64,000 bases of DNA from Torymus aiolomorphi (GCA_036365515.1 CM070874.1:170497297-170561296), one strand, 5' to 3'. Positions 1-12,059 are shown, counted from the stretch's first letter. Program-made: numbers and translations. Notes: a model not told the origin generated them from the letters alone.

Positions 1-8
1 GGACTCAG

Positions 9-1217
9 GTGCAGAAACGTCATTTATATTTCGATTTACGAGAACTTTACGAATTATTCAAGATAGCAGAACCAACAGTGCAAGTAGGATTCAGTACTTT
101 CGCAAAATTACGACCAAAACATTGTGTTCTTGCTGGTGCTAGAGGAACGCATAGCATCTGCGTTTGCACCATTCATCAAAATTGTAAATTGATGTTGGAT
201 GCAATCGATATTCAGAAGCTCACGAAAAATCAAGAAGAACCCATTTGTAGTTATAAAGATTGTTTACAGCAAATTATGTGTAAGAATCCTACACCTGACT
301 GTCACTTGGATGAATGTTCCAAGTGCCCTGGTTCTGAAAATCTTACGTCTCGTTTACTTGAAATATTGGATGGGGCAAATATCTCACAAATTGAGTACTG
401 TGCGTGGTCAGGAACGGATAGATCAACTTTGCAGAATTTAACTCTACCAGTTGAAGAATTTGTTGATGAATTATATGCCAAATTGGCGATACTCAAACCC
501 CACTCATATATTGCCAAAGAACAAGGTAATTTCATTGCTCAAACAAAACGTAATCTAGGCAATGGAGAAGTTCTGGTAATGTTCGACTATTCTGAGAATT
601 ACTCTTTTGCAGTTCAAGATGCATCTCAAGCCTTCCATTTTAATAATGACCAGTGCTCTGTTTTTCCAGCTATTTACTATTATAAAGAAGATTCAGAGCT
701 GAAGCATGAAAGTTTTGTATTCTTGTCGAATAGTTTGAAGCATGACACTTCTTCTGTCTATACTATTCAGAATTTATTGATTTCAGAAATCAAGAGAAAA
801 GTAAAAAAACTTAAAAAGATTATTTACGTGACAGATGGAGCAAAACAGCATTTCAAGAACCGCTTTCAGATAGCAAATCTTCTTCATCATGAGAAGGATT
901 TTGGTATTGAGGCAGAGTGGCATTTTTGCGCCACTGCTCATGGTAAAAGCTGTTATGATGGCCTTGGTGCAATATTTAAAAGAGAAGCTTATAGAGCTAG
1001 CTTGAAGGCGAAACCGAAAGATGCTATTCTGGCGCACACATCTCTTGTGAAGTGGGCTAAAAATCATTTTGAAAATATAAGGATTTTAATTTTACGCAGA
1101 CTGAACATGATAAATTCAAAAGGAAACTCAATCGTAGGTTCCAAGATGCATTACCTGTCCCACAGATTCTTAAACATCATTCTTTTCAATTATCAAGTGA
1201 CGGGAAAGTTATCATGA
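9..1217 (+). CDS. DDE-like transposase-related protein of an unnamed arthropod family (C-terminal part)
   Basis: A 402-residue open frame with no intact N-terminal DNA-binding domain; it probably starts upstream of the window or in an earlier exon. Visible features: a Cys/His cluster at about residues 90-107, an acidic block FDYSENY with D193, a second block VTDGAKQHFKN with D276, then HFCATAHGKSCYDGLG and an acidic residue E326 in FKREAY. The spacing D193-D276-E326 with a HG motif resembles an RNase H-fold (DDE) nuclease. The FDYSENY/TDGAKQ/HGK signature occurs in many uncharacterised arthropod and cnidarian repeat proteins as I know them. No terminal repeats could be assigned to it. The reading frame is unbroken. 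Catalytic function is inferred. It could instead be a domesticated or non-transposon family. Confidence 0.5.
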   Translation: MQKRHLYFDLRELYELFKIAEPTVQVGFSTFAKLRPKHCVLAGARGTHSICVCTIHQNCKLMLDAIDIQKLTKNQEEPICSYKDCLQQIMCKNPTPDCHLDECSKCPGSENLTSRLLEILDGANISQIEYCAWSGTDRSTLQNLTLPVEEFVDELYAKLAILKPHSYIAKEQGNFIAQTKRNLGNGEVLVMFDYSENYSFAVQDASQAFHFNNDQCSVFPAIYYYKEDSELKHESFVFLSNSLKHDTSSVYTIQNLLISEIKRKVKKLKKIIYVTDGAKQHFKNRFQIANLLHHEKDFGIEAEWHFCATAHGKSCYDGLGAIFKREAYRASLKAKPKDAILAHTSLVKWAKNHFENIRILILRRLNMINSKGNSIVGSKMHYLSHRFLNIILFNYQVTGKLS

Positions 1218-1968
1218 AAAGGTACTCGAATGCTGCTAAGTCTGTATCTGTTCTACTTTAATTTTCAATGGGAAAATATACTGAATTTTTTTTATAATAT
1301 TCAAGTTTTTCTATTTTTTATCCTCCTTTTTTTAATTTTTTTTATGTTCTGAGAGAAGTAGTACCTCCACGTGGTTCAGAATGGGTTATGCTAAAACTAC
1401 TTGATAGTTCTATTGTGGAACTTTATCTTCTCTAAGGATTTTATACATGAAATTTTTAGATCGCCGGTCCCACGATATGCACAAAGGAACAAATGTCTCA
1501 TAGGAGGTTACGTTCAACAAAACATTAATTATGCAGAGACAGAAATCATGACCTTGAAAAATGATCCAAGGTCAAGTCTAGTTATGATCGTAATCAAGTT
1601 TTCTACTAGTTTCGTGGAATACTAGTCCGAAAATCCAGAAAATAACTTTTGACCTTCAAAATGACCTTGAAATATAATTTTAACCGCTCGGTTTGAACGG
1701 TAGTTGTAAGAAAATATGTCGCAAACTTCATATTAGTGGCAAGAAATAACAATTTTCGTATCAGATTCGCTATTAGAGTGAAGAAAAACTTGTTTTTCCA
1801 TCATTCCGAGACTTTCAGCCGCCATATTGGATCCGCCATTTTGAATTTTCGGAATCGCCAGACGGCGTTCGAAAGTAGAAGTCAAGAGCTTTCATTTGAG
1901 CCTAGGTAGACCTCATTTGGATCAAAATTGTTCTGGGCAGAGGGGGTGTCGCGTTGACAGAGAATGCC

Positions 1969-2034
<66 letters not shown>

Positions 2035-2843
2035 CATTGTCTTGCTAAAATATATCTAAAAAATGTTTTTTATCATTTTAACTTGTTCAATATTTGTCTA
2101 TTCCCTTCCATTGCATCCTTTTCTTATGAAACTCAATTAATTCTTTTTCAATAATAATGAATTTCCATGTTTCACATCTGCCAGGCGTCCCGTGACGGCC
2201 ACATTTTTTTTTTTAATTTTATTTTATTTATTATTATTTATTTTTTTTTTTTTAAACTTATGAGCTTTATTTTTAGAGGAAACCTCAAAATGCGTTATTT
2301 TTCTTGACGTGTAATTTTGATCAAAATCTCAATGAGAACTGGACTCCTTTTGCAACATTAATAACTATAACTAAGCGACGCGATCCATTATATATTTTTC
2401 TTTAGAAATCAACACGTACTAGAACCATTTTGTAACACATGTATATTTCTTTCTGACAAATTTAAAATTTACGTTATTCTATTTGTTGCTATTTCAATTT
2501 ATTTTTTATAATTCTCACTCAACTAAATGTTAGTATTTCGTTCCGTAACGAAAGCTTATACCGACCGTCGTATTTTCTAGCGGCGATAAATTTTATTAAC
2601 CGATCGAACATAGTATCCGAGACGCTGTCATCATTGTTATGTCCTGGGCCTTCGATATAAATCGGTGTGAATTCTACCGAAATAGCCCTGACGTTTATTT
2701 TGGATGCTATTTTTGGATCTGAATCGAAATTTTTCGGAAGATAAATATAGTCCTTAATTTTTACCGAAATCTTGGGAGGAAGTTGCGACTTTATCTTCCG
2801 ATCACGAATGGCAGTGCGTGGGTCGAACGTGGCGCGATGAGTT
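1218..2843. other. AT-rich non-coding stretch with an (AT)n microsatellite
   Basis: No supportable gene. It contains a (TA)n run of about 60 bp (1970-2029), T-rich low-complexity tracts around 1290-1345 and 2200-2255, and nothing else I can assign. A short ORF at 1401-1625 has no recognisable feature. Confidence 0.6.
1970..2029. repeat. (AT)n microsatellite
   Basis: Uninterrupted alternating AT dinucleotides, read directly. Confidence 0.97.
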
Positions 2844-2974
2844 CTATGCCGGGTAGATGATCGTTAGTTGTACACACGTGGCTGGTCGTACGGTGACATG
2901 TATGTCACCCAGTTGATCCCCACGAACGTGGAAGCCCTCCCGTGACGAAAGGTAGGGCAGCACCCTCCTGTGCT

Positions 2975-3122
2975 GTACACTGATGTTGTATTCAAGGCCC
3001 GTTGGCCTAACCCAAAATTGACAAAGTTCGAAGTTCAGAATTCGGAAGTTCTGTACACTGATATATTCGAGGCCCGGAGGTCTAACCAAAGTTTGACAAA
3101 GTTCGAAGTTCGAAATTCGGAG
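2975..3122. repeat. ~70-bp direct duplication
   Basis: Two adjacent diverged copies. Each begins with CTGTACACTGAT, contains AAGGCCCG or GAGGCCCG, and ends with TTGACAAAGTTCGAAGTTC. They flank nothing identifiable. Confidence 0.75.
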
Positions 3123-4140
3123 ATAATTAGAATTTGAATTTAATTATGTATAAATTCCAAAAATAAGACAAAGAGCGGAGCTGAATATTTCTTAAAAAAT
3201 GGAAAATTCGAATGTTCTTTACTCACACGAAAATAGGAAAAAATACGAAATGCCGAATTTATTTAGGATACCATAGGAGGAAATGACTGATGGAATTTGG
3301 AAAAATAAAAAAATACGAACAATTTTGATTTTAGACGAAAATAACTTAAATTTATGACACAGTTTATTAAATTCAAAAGCAAAGAAAGAATTTTGACATT
3401 AAACAATATTACTGGTTATTCGCCGCGACTTATAAGTACTAATACAAGAGACAATCGTAAGGCAGTTACAAAGCTAATTTTTCGCGACGTGATTACAGAG
3501 ATGAATTATACGGTTTCGGAGTTCGGACGCGACTGACTGGGTGCACTGCAACTCCCCGCTCCTAGGACCTCTCCTCCATGGTGGTGCTTCCGTTGATTAG
3601 CTACAGTTGGTCAGTTCTCGCTTTCTGATTCGTAGAGAACAAACATCAGAGAGTGGACTTAGGCACGTACGCCTGAGTCCAGACGCTGATGCTGCAGCAA
3701 TACGATATCTTCTTATCCGCCTGTTAGTATTTCACTTCTACTGTACGTTATACTTTTATAACTTGATTTTTTCTCACGCCGTTATTACTACGTTATTGTT
3801 GCCTCTAAATGAATGTTGATAGCACGTACACAGAGAGAAGAAAATCCTTGTATATAGCACGTACACAGAGAGAAGAAAATCCTTGTATATAAAAAAAAAA
3901 CGCATGATTTCATTTACTGTAAAGAAATATTGTTTAATATAGAGAGATTTCGTTAACTATTAAGGCATATAATTTTGGCACAAACATTATAATTTTATAA
4001 TGTGAAATTTTATACTTGATCTACAATTGATACAAAATCCTTTTTTTCTCTGTGTCCGGCAGTTTCGAAATACAGTTTTTGCTTATTCTACACGGCTACA
4101 AAATTACAAAATTCGATTCTAACGATCGTGACATAACACC
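3123..4140. other. Unassigned non-coding region with a 36-bp tandem duplication
   Basis: No gene is supported. At about 3820-3890 a 36-bp unit starting AGCACGTACACAGAGAGAAG is duplicated in tandem with no difference. Segment 3530-3740 is less AT-rich and may be a relic of an LTR element, but no paired LTR or pol remnant was found. Confidence 0.5.
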
Positions 4141-4369
4141 CTGTAACTTCCAAGTTGGCTTTTCTTCGTACCGCGCGACGATATACGATAATATATAGAC
4201 TCTACATCTCCATAAAATTTCAACATGATTAAACCAATTTTCGTTTTTTCTAGTTATCATGCGACAAAGAAAATAACTTTGTAAAATACGAAAATTACGA
4301 TTTGAAAAAAAGGTTAAAAAATTTTAACCTCAAATATTTCTGAAATTTCTGGACTAATCATTCTGCCCA

Positions 4370-5230
4370 AAGAACTCGACCGAGAGCTATCAAAAGTCTA
4401 CCTCTACAAGGAATTTTAAAGCGATTAAGTCAATTTTACTCCCGTAATCTTTGGACATACAAAACTCATTTTTTTCACATTTCAATTTTTTTCTCAAAAA
4501 CTAGTCGACAAAATGAATTCAAATTTTTACAAGTAACAGCTATTTATAATGGGATAATGGTTCTGCATTACCATGATTTTTCTCAAGAAAATTGACCGTT
4601 TAATTTCGGAGTTCTAAGCTTTAAAAAAAAAACACGTTTTTGTTAATAACAAAAGAACCGTGATAGCTAGAGAAATTTTGTTTTTAGAAAATATAGATAT
4701 TTTAATGCTCTTTCGAATGCTATCTATTCGATTCAAATATCTCGATCTTATCATTGCAAAAAAGCAAAAATCAGTTTTGAGAAAATCGAAAATTCGAAAT
4801 AAAACAAAAACGCATCTGCGAATCAAGAAACGAATTTTTGACCCCCATCACACAAAAAAAAACAAAAAAATGAGGGCTGTCTGGTCAAAATCGATTGAGT
4901 AGAAGCTGAGATCCAGGCGTACAAATGCACACGCACACGCACACACACACACACACACAGACACGCGCGCGCACGCACGCTCGCATGCACACACAGACAC
5001 ACACACACGCACAGACACACACACGCACGCACGCACACACGCACATACACACACACGCACACACACACACATACACATACACACACAGACACTCACACAC
5101 ACGCACGCACGCACGCACGCGCACACACACACACACACACACACATCCATACAGACATCTATACAGACATTTTTCAAAAATCATGTATTTTGATTCCTAA
5201 CCGTCGAAAAACAATTATAACATGTTTTTA
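4370..5230 (+). repeat. Dispersed repeat R, copy 1, with internal CA microsatellite
   Basis: The same sequence family appears inverted at about 20690-21690 and again at 31946-32160. The landmark AACAAAAGAACCGTGATAGC lies at 4650-4669 here, inverted near 21462-21481, and repeated near 32050. The copy carries a long interrupted (CA)n tract at 4925-5144 followed by CCATACAGACATCTATACAGAC. The inverted copy has the matching GT tract preceded by GTCCGTATGGATG. No coding capacity. Element class unknown, possibly a non-autonomous transposon or SINE-like repeat. Confidence 0.65.
4925..5144. repeat. Compound (CA)n/(CGCA)n microsatellite
   Basis: About 220 bp of alternating CA with interspersed CG and GA dinucleotides. 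It creates spurious His/Thr and Cys/Val ORFs in several frames on both strands. Confidence 0.97.
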
Positions 5231-5427
5231 CAATAACTCAAAAAATATACTATCACAAAACTTCCTCTAGGAGAAAGCAAACCTTGTGCGGCAGAATATT
5301 TTTTGTTCGACAAAATTTTTTCTGATTCTTTATTAAAAATCCTTGAAAATAAGCTCTGGATCGAGATTGGCAAACCCTCCTGAAAAAAGTTATGTATTTT
5401 TAAGATATGTAGTGTAGGATAGAACGA

Positions 5428-5589
5428 TAATGGTTCTATTGCCCAGGTTATAAAAAAATAAATAATAATCTTAGAAAAAGAAAACAGGATTTCTACGATT
5501 ATTATTTATTTTATTTATAAACTGGTCAGTAGAACCATTAGTAGAATGCACTGTAGGATAGTAGAATCCTATCCTACAGTGCATTCTAC
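5428..5589. repeat. Nested foldback (MITE-like) palindrome
   Basis: An outer imperfect inverted repeat pairs 5428-5470 with 5497-5540. Immediately next to it, a perfect 21-bp stem pairs 5541-5561 with 5569-5589 across a 7-nt loop. The outer left arm is preceded by GTGTAGGATAG (5412-5422), which resembles the inner arm CTGTAGGATAG. This suggests a rearranged full-length palindrome. No target-site duplication was identified. Confidence 0.8.
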
Positions 5590-5746
5590 TATGACTACCA
5601 TTTGCTGCAAAAAATTATATTTTTAAAATATCAATAGAAACCAATAATTTGTATTTTCGGCAACCGGGTGGATTTAAGAGCTTAATATTATTCATATATG
5701 TCATGTCATGGATCTTGTCACTGAATTTTGTCAATGTATAAAAAAT

Positions 5747-6118
5747 ACATTAAACATCTATTTTCAACAGTATTTTCAACTGAACAGGTTTATAATAACA
5801 TTTATATTTACTTTTCTGAATTTTCAATGGGAGCCACTTACCCTGCTAATAGATTCTATTCGCATTCTTCACATCTACACAAAATTAAATTTAACAAGTA
5901 ATCTATTATTATGTGTGCAAAAGTTGAAAGTAAATTACTATAAAGAAGTTCAAATCAAAGTAGATGACAGACAATTTAGCAATTGTATATTCCAATACGC
6001 AGACAAATGCTTCTTACTCTATCATTTTTGAATAAAATATGGTTTTTTTATTAAGACTTCACTTCATAAAATTTCAGAAACTGTGTAATCTGTTATCATG
6101 TAAATCATTAGCATCCAG
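5747..6118 (+). repeat. Left arm of a ~360-bp inverted repeat flanking LINE copy 1
   Basis: Matches 12358-12716 in inverted orientation along its whole length with moderate divergence and small indels. Shared landmarks include GAATTTTCAATGGGAGCC and GTAGATGACAGACAATTTAG. The mirror-image ORFs in the two arms are a by-product of this similarity. The arms enclose 6.2 kb that includes the LINE. This could be the terminal inverted repeat of an unknown DNA transposon. Confidence 0.75.
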
Positions 6119-6195
6119 AATTTTGATGACTATATTCCAACACCCAGACTTTAAAACACTAGCTTTTAAAAATGTTAATAATAAATTTCGCCAAC

Positions 6196-7535
6196 ATGGC
6201 GTCGGGAGGCAAGGAGCCGCCCGATACCATTCTCACTAAATTCTACAAGTGTCACCCTGCAGCCAAAGTAGGAACGGTATTGTATTTATTGTGTGAGAAT
6301 TTTGTTCACATTAACGAAATAGTCAGCAAATATAACTCAGGATGTCCAGTGAAACTCATTGGTAACTCACTAATGATATGCCAGTACCATCCCAACGTGG
6401 CCTTAACCTTTAACTTACTATATGGCGCGCTGAGCAGCGAAGTCAAGCAATTAATAGAATAAATTAAACTAACACCAAAAGAGCAAGTCAAACAAGAAAT
6501 CATCAACGAAATAAATCTAGAAAAACACAACAATAAAGATAAGGGTCTCAACGATACAGTATACGAAGACTATGGTGAAATCGAAACTCTCAAAATCGAA
6601 AACCAACTTCTAAAACAACTAAACAACGAACTACAAGACAAGAATAAAATTCTGAATGAACTTCTTACTAAAGAAAAACAGGGCAAAAACAATAATATCA
6701 AGACTTTCGCAGAAATAACATCTAACCCAAAACCAAAAAGCAAAAGAGTGCCAAAATTAATAATTAAAAAAACAGGCAACAAAGATAACACAGACTTAGA
6801 AAAGACAGTTTTAAAACATTTAAATCAAGATAAAATTATTCAAACAAAAAGTGTGGCATGCAGGAACAAAGACACAGTGACAATAAATTGTATGAACGAA
6901 GAAAATATTATTCACTTGTGAATACACTAGGAGAAAAACTATCAAACAAATTTAAAATCGAAAAACAGCAAATAAACAAGTCTAACCTAAAGGTAATAGA
7001 TATTGATATGTATTATCGTGTTGGTAATGAAATTGAACTAAACATAAATCAAAGAAATTTCAGTAACATGGAAGACAAGTGCAAGTTACTACACGTATAT
7101 GCTAATAAAAGAACAAATAGGAAAGGTGCAATAATAGAGGTAACTTCTAACATTTATAAACATGTCAAAGACAACAAGAGCAGATTATTTGTAGGGCACC
7201 AAAGTTGTAGAGTATTTGACATTATAAACACAACTCCGTGCAGTAAATGTGCAAGATTTGGACATAGCAGCAAAAAGTGTGAAAATTCAGCCAGGTGTAA
7301 TAAGTGTGCTGAAGCTCATCTAACCTCAAAGTGTACAATTGCAACGAAAAAATGTGCAAAATGTGTCTACAGTAATGCGAAGTACAATACCAAATATGGT
7401 ATTAACCACAGTGCAATTGATAGTAAATTATGTGATATCTTAAAATCTAAAATTGAGAAATACATTGAAATGACGGATTATCCGTCGCATCCTATTTTCC
7501 CGAGATACTTTGGTAAAGTAGAGAGTCTACAATAA
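6196..7535 (+). pseudogene. LINE copy 1, ORF1 (gag-like, Cys-rich N-terminus plus CCHC knuckles), broken
   Basis: Nucleic-acid-binding ORF1 protein of a jockey/CR1-group non-LTR retrotransposon. It starts at the ATG at 6196 (ASGGKEPPD), which aligns with the start of copy 2 at 39479. The N-terminal ~90 residues have spaced Cys/His residues (KCHP, LLCENFVH, SGCPVK, ICQYH) that look like a PHD-type or treble-clef zinc module. A charged coiled-coil-like region follows, then near 7240-7330 retroviral-type knuckles CSKCARFGHSSKKC and CNKCAEAHLTSKC. Breaks: an in-frame TAA at 6460-6462 after LIE, with the frame continuing to about 6920, then a shift into the frame that carries the knuckles and ends at 7535. 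Family-level assignment is by motif and by the second copy. Confidence 0.75.
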
Positions 7536-7665
7536 CAGCGGAAGACAACAATAAGAAGAGCGAGATTTGCAAGTGTTGACTCGACAGCTTCGCAACATTC
7601 TCGTAATCCGGAGATATCAACACCAATAAGCCAAAACACGAAGACACCAACACCAATAAACCAAA

Positions 7666-9385
7666 ATGGATAGCAGTATTAATCTGATTACTGATATAAA
7701 AAATGATATAATTAACAGAGACTATAATTTCGATGATATTGGTGAACTAAGCAAATGCATGGCTTTAGAAAAGGAAGTAATTTTGAATGTAAATATAAGA
7801 GGACTAAATACTAACTTTAACAATTTACTTGTTTTCCTAAAAAGCCTTGTAATAAAGCCATGCATAATTGTTTGCAGTGAAACCCGAAATCTAGTACACC
7901 CTGAATCATTTGAAATTACTAGTTACATAAGTGACTACATTACTGAAACGACGGAAATTATAGATATAAACAACCTTAAAATAATTAATACTAAAATTGC
8001 AATAGAAAACAATAGTGAAATAATATTATCTGCCCTATATATATCCCATGATATAAAAAAGACTGAATTCATTTTAAATATGAAAAAACTAATAGAGCAT
8101 AACAAAAAATATAAAAACAACCTGATAATGGGAGATTTTAACTTTGACATTCCAAATCAAAGTATTTTCTTTGAGCAAACAAACCATCATGAAAATATCA
8201 TCAACAACATGGAAAACAAAAATGGAGGAAATGATAATATCAACGCCTAAACATTAAAAACCCTGGTCGAACATTTAGTAGACCCCCTAACCCACATCTT
8301 CAACCTCTGTATAGATAAGGCAATCTGGCCAGATGCCTTGAAATTAGCAGAAGTTATACCTATACATAAATCAAAAGAAAAACATATTGCCACTAATTAC
8401 AGACCTATATCTCTTATTTCAAATCTAGCAAAAGTACTAGAAAAAATAATACACAAAAGAATAATTACATTTATCAGCAAATGTGACAGACTTGCCAAAA
8501 ATCAATATGGTTTCAGGAAAAATAAAAGTACAAAAGATGCGCTAATCCTAATATCAAACGTAATATATGGGAAGTTAGATAAGAGTACACCAATCGCCAT
8601 AATTTTTTTGGATCTTGAAAAAGCTTTTGATACTGTAAACCATCAAATATTACTAGATAAACTATACAATTACGGTATTAGAGGAAGTGCCCATAATCTA
8701 ATAAAAAGTTATCTAGGAAATAGATATCAAAAAGTAAAATTAAATAACTTAACTATTTATTTCGAATCCGTCAAAGTGGGTGTTCCACAAGGAACAATTC
8801 TGGGACCCCTACCTTCTTACTATATATCAATGACCTACTACTAGATATCCCTGAAGATACTATAGTCTCATATGCAGATGATACAGCAGTAGTAACGTCA
8901 ACCAATACAAAACAGTATATATTGAATTTACCAAATATTTAGGCTTAATTTTCGATAGTTACGTGAGATGGAACGAGCACATCGAATACATATACAACAA
9001 AACTAAATATCTGATTTTCGTATTTTATAAGCTATCTAAACTCATCACTACTGATACCCTAATGATGATATATTACGCCCTCTTTCACAGCATTATTTCA
9101 TATGGAATAACAGCCTGGGGAGGAGCGTATTCTAACAGTAAAAACTTGCTCATTAGACTACAGAGCAGATTACTCAAAATAATCAATAAAAACAAGTTTA
9201 CAGTCGATAAAAATCCCATAAGCATAGATCAAATCTTTACTTATGAATCACTGTCGTATCATTACGAGGACTTACAGACAGCATATATAAATTCCAATAG
9301 CACCACTAGAAAAAAAAGTATAAAGATTCCAAGAAGATACTTGACCATTAGTATTATCGTAAAAACGGTTATATTAGAGCAATAA
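7666..9385 (+). pseudogene. LINE copy 1, ORF2 (endonuclease-reverse transcriptase), internally deleted
   Basis: The N-terminal part (7666-8250) retains an apurinic-like endonuclease fragment with GDFNFDI near 8131-8151. Compared with copy 2 it lacks the last part of the endonuclease and the linker (about 0.8 kb in copy 2), joining directly to NMENKNGGNDNINA. The reverse transcriptase follows at about 8338-8844, with [36 protein letters not shown] and [11 protein letters not shown]. The frame then shifts, YADDTAV sits at about 8870-8895, and a second deletion removes the region after TAVV. The C-terminal segment lies at 8963-9385. Dead copy; the motifs identify the family securely. Confidence 0.8.
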
Positions 9386-9439
9386 CATAATTCAATAACC
9401 TACAAAATGAATTAAAAACAATTAGAAACAAACACAGCA

Positions 9440-10860
9440 GAAAACTAAAACTAAAATAATGGGTAAGAGAAAGCACATGAAACAATAAAAATAAATTAAT
9501 TATTTTTATTAGAAAACCAATTATTCTTAGTAAATTAAATTATTATGGCTACCAATTTTGATAAAATAAATTGTCACCAAGTAAAAATGCTGTTTTATGA
9601 ATTATATTGTCAAGGAAAAGTATCAGCTCTGGCGTCTACGTCAGCAAAATCCAGTGAACTAGAACTGCACAGAAGACAAGCGAATATCAAGTATGCATTT
9701 CCTGCATTGGAAATTCATGGGGAGACAGCATAGTTTGATGAAATATCACTTGACATTCGCACGTACATATGTACAAATGGCTTGTGCAACTTACATCATA
9801 ACTGTTCACATCGACGAATAACTGGAATAAAATGAAAAAATTAACTCATGAAATAGATGACACCATCATTAAAAGAGCAAATAATATAATTAATATATGG
9901 CTTCTAAAATCTGCTACTAACAGAAATAAAATAGAATCTATTGACGTTAGTGACACCTTACCATGGAACACAACAGAAAACTGAACAGACCGAAGTATTT
10001 ACCTATGGAGTCAGTCTTTTCCAAGATTGACAAAATGGCAGAAAACAACAGCGAGTCGGCAAAATTAAAAAGAATAGGGAATGCACCGGGAAAACCGATA
10101 CAACAATTGAACTGTAATCGCATATTCTATGATGATCTGAACTACTTAGGATCAAACAAGGCTATATTTTTTACTTTGACAGAGGGATAAGAGGTAAACA
10201 AATTTTCAACAACTCCATGTATCCTCTGGAACAACAGCCTAAATACAAGGACCTTGTAGTCATTGACGATATTGTATTTATATCATCCTGTAAATGCGAC
10301 TTGTCCAATCAACACAAGGAGATGTTTCCTCATTACAAAGTAACTTGTGCGGTTGGTCTTACTTGATCCGCTAGATTAAACAACATCGAGAAAATAATAT
10401 ATGCTAGGAACAGGAATGCCCCCTCAGAGAAATTCACATCAGCAAGATCAATGTTAGTCAGATATTGGTGAATGCAACAGAAATATAGTAAAAGCTAGAA
10501 TTTAAATTATTTTATATATTAAAAATTTATATTTATAAAACGTAAATATTTATATAAATTGTTAAATAATTGAGTATTAATTGTTAAATGTGATGGTAGC
10601 TCCGCCCCCTGCCGGATGCTTAAGAGTATATTAGGATTCGAAGGTGGAAAATAAGGAGGATCAGGTGGCTTATCATATAATTAGAAGACACTGTTTTAGC
10701 AAAAATAGAAAAGGATAATATTTATTGGCCACATAAAAAGAAGAATAACTATTTGTATAAACTATATACTCCAAAGTTAACAAAAAGTGCCTGCGAGACG
10801 TTTGCCACACCGTAGCTTAAGCCATCTGAAACATAAAAGCCAGAAAACGCACTTACTTCG
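9440..10860. other. Unidentified region with coding-like fragments
   Basis: AT-rich DNA after LINE copy 1. Two short frames look protein-like but match nothing I recognise. One is at 9545-9733 and continues past a stop with Cys-rich residues YICTNGLCNLHHNC. The other is at 9963-10190 (MEHNRKLNRPKYLPM) and is followed by a different frame encoding DLVVIDDIVFISSCKC and SEKF up to about 10470. They may be remnants of one decayed gene or transposon ORF. The rest (10190-10860) shows no structure beyond AT richness. Confidence 0.35.
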
Positions 10861-11690
10861 GAGTACTAAATAATCGCACGCTACTGCCCTCTCGCGGCGA
10901 CGGGCGGTGTACAAATGTTTAGAGGTCGGGAGATCTAGCCCGCTATGGTTAGGAGTTCGACAGTTACAACGGTCTCGTGGGCGTAGTATCGTGCGTACGT
11001 CGAGTATTCCGTGTTCCGCTGTCTAGGAACGTGACAACTCCTCGCCAAGACCCTACGCGAGTGTTTCACTAGGAGTCGGTTCGCCCCAGCGTCGTGTGTG
11101 CACAGCGATAGGAACAACACAGATTCCAGTGTTCCGATGTTTAGAAACGTGACAACTCCTCGCCAAGACCCGTATGTACACGAACCCTACGCGAGTGTTT
11201 CACTAGGAGTCGGTTCTCCCCTACGTCCTGTATGCACGGCGGCAGGAACGATCCAGATTCCGGTGTTCCGGTGTCTAGGGGTTGTGTCGAGGACTCACCT
11301 AGGCACGTGTGTGCATGGGACCTGGGTGAGACTCGACCCGAGGTTCCGTCTGTCGCTAGCTCGTGTGTGCACGACGGCAGAGACAGCGCGTGGTCCGGTT
11401 TCCCTATTCGTTGCGTCCGGGAATATCGTGTTCCCTTATTGGTGTGTGTGCACGAACACTAACGGAACCTCGTTACGCCAAGCCCTTTCTGGCCTATCTT
11501 GTGTGTGCACGATGGCAGGAATTGGCTAGACCTAATCCCGTCGTTCCGTTCCTCCACTGAACACGTGTGTGCACGTCGTACCTGGTGTTCACGTTCCTGG
11601 CGTTGCTGTAACCCTGACGACGTGTGTGCACGAAATACTTGAAGCTTCACGCGCTAGGGCCTGATTCTAAACCGATAGATAAACCAAAAC
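10860..11690. repeat. GC-rich patch with a recurring GTGTGTGCACG box
   Basis: An abrupt GC-rich island in AT-rich DNA. The box GTGTGTGCAC or a one-base variant recurs about eight times, near 11095, 11228, 11305, 11363, 11446, 11502, 11563 and 11621. Spacing is irregular at 55-130 bp. At 11100-11220 a ~80-bp segment (CGTGACAACTCCTCGCCAAGACCC) partly duplicates 11025-11080. ORFs here have no domain features and run across the boxes in all frames, so I do not call genes. Confidence 0.6.
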
Positions 11691-12059
11691 AACAAAGATA
11701 GAAGATACAAAATCAGTACATAAGACAGAGACAAGAGATGCGTTTTATCGGTTAAGAATCACCCCCCAGCTGTGTGGCGCACCTGGGCGAGTTTTCATGT
11801 GATTGTATGAGCGCCAGCGCGCAAGTAAATTCTAACCTAAACCGGCGCAAATGAGTTGGCGAGTGCGAGCGTCGCTATCACTTTGAAGCTAGCTTAACCC
11901 GGTGCGATGACTTAGCAACGAAGGAGCGGTGGCTTCGTTGCATAAATATTGTTAAATTTAAATATAATTGTAAACCAATACCAAAAACTAGAAGTGATCT
12001 CTGCTAAATATTCCTAGGAATATTTAAGTAGTATCAACTCTTTTAGCTACTACACAAAT
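11691..12059. other. Unassigned non-coding stretch
   Basis: No gene or clear repeat. 11760-11940 is moderately GC-rich (CCCCCAGCTGTGTGGCGCAC), then AT-rich. Nothing supports a function. Confidence 0.5.

Noticed and set aside
4823..5200. Several ORFs rich in Cys/Val or His/Thr on both strands
   Set aside because: They are translations of the CA/GT microsatellite; all frames are open because the repeat lacks stop codons.
5708..6031. 107-codon ORF and its mirror at 12476-12721
   Set aside because: Similarity is explained by the inverted repeat at nucleotide level; the frames have no domain and end at different points.
11098..11650. ORFs across the GC-rich box array
   Set aside because: Frames follow the repeated GTGTGTGCACG boxes; no homology or start context.
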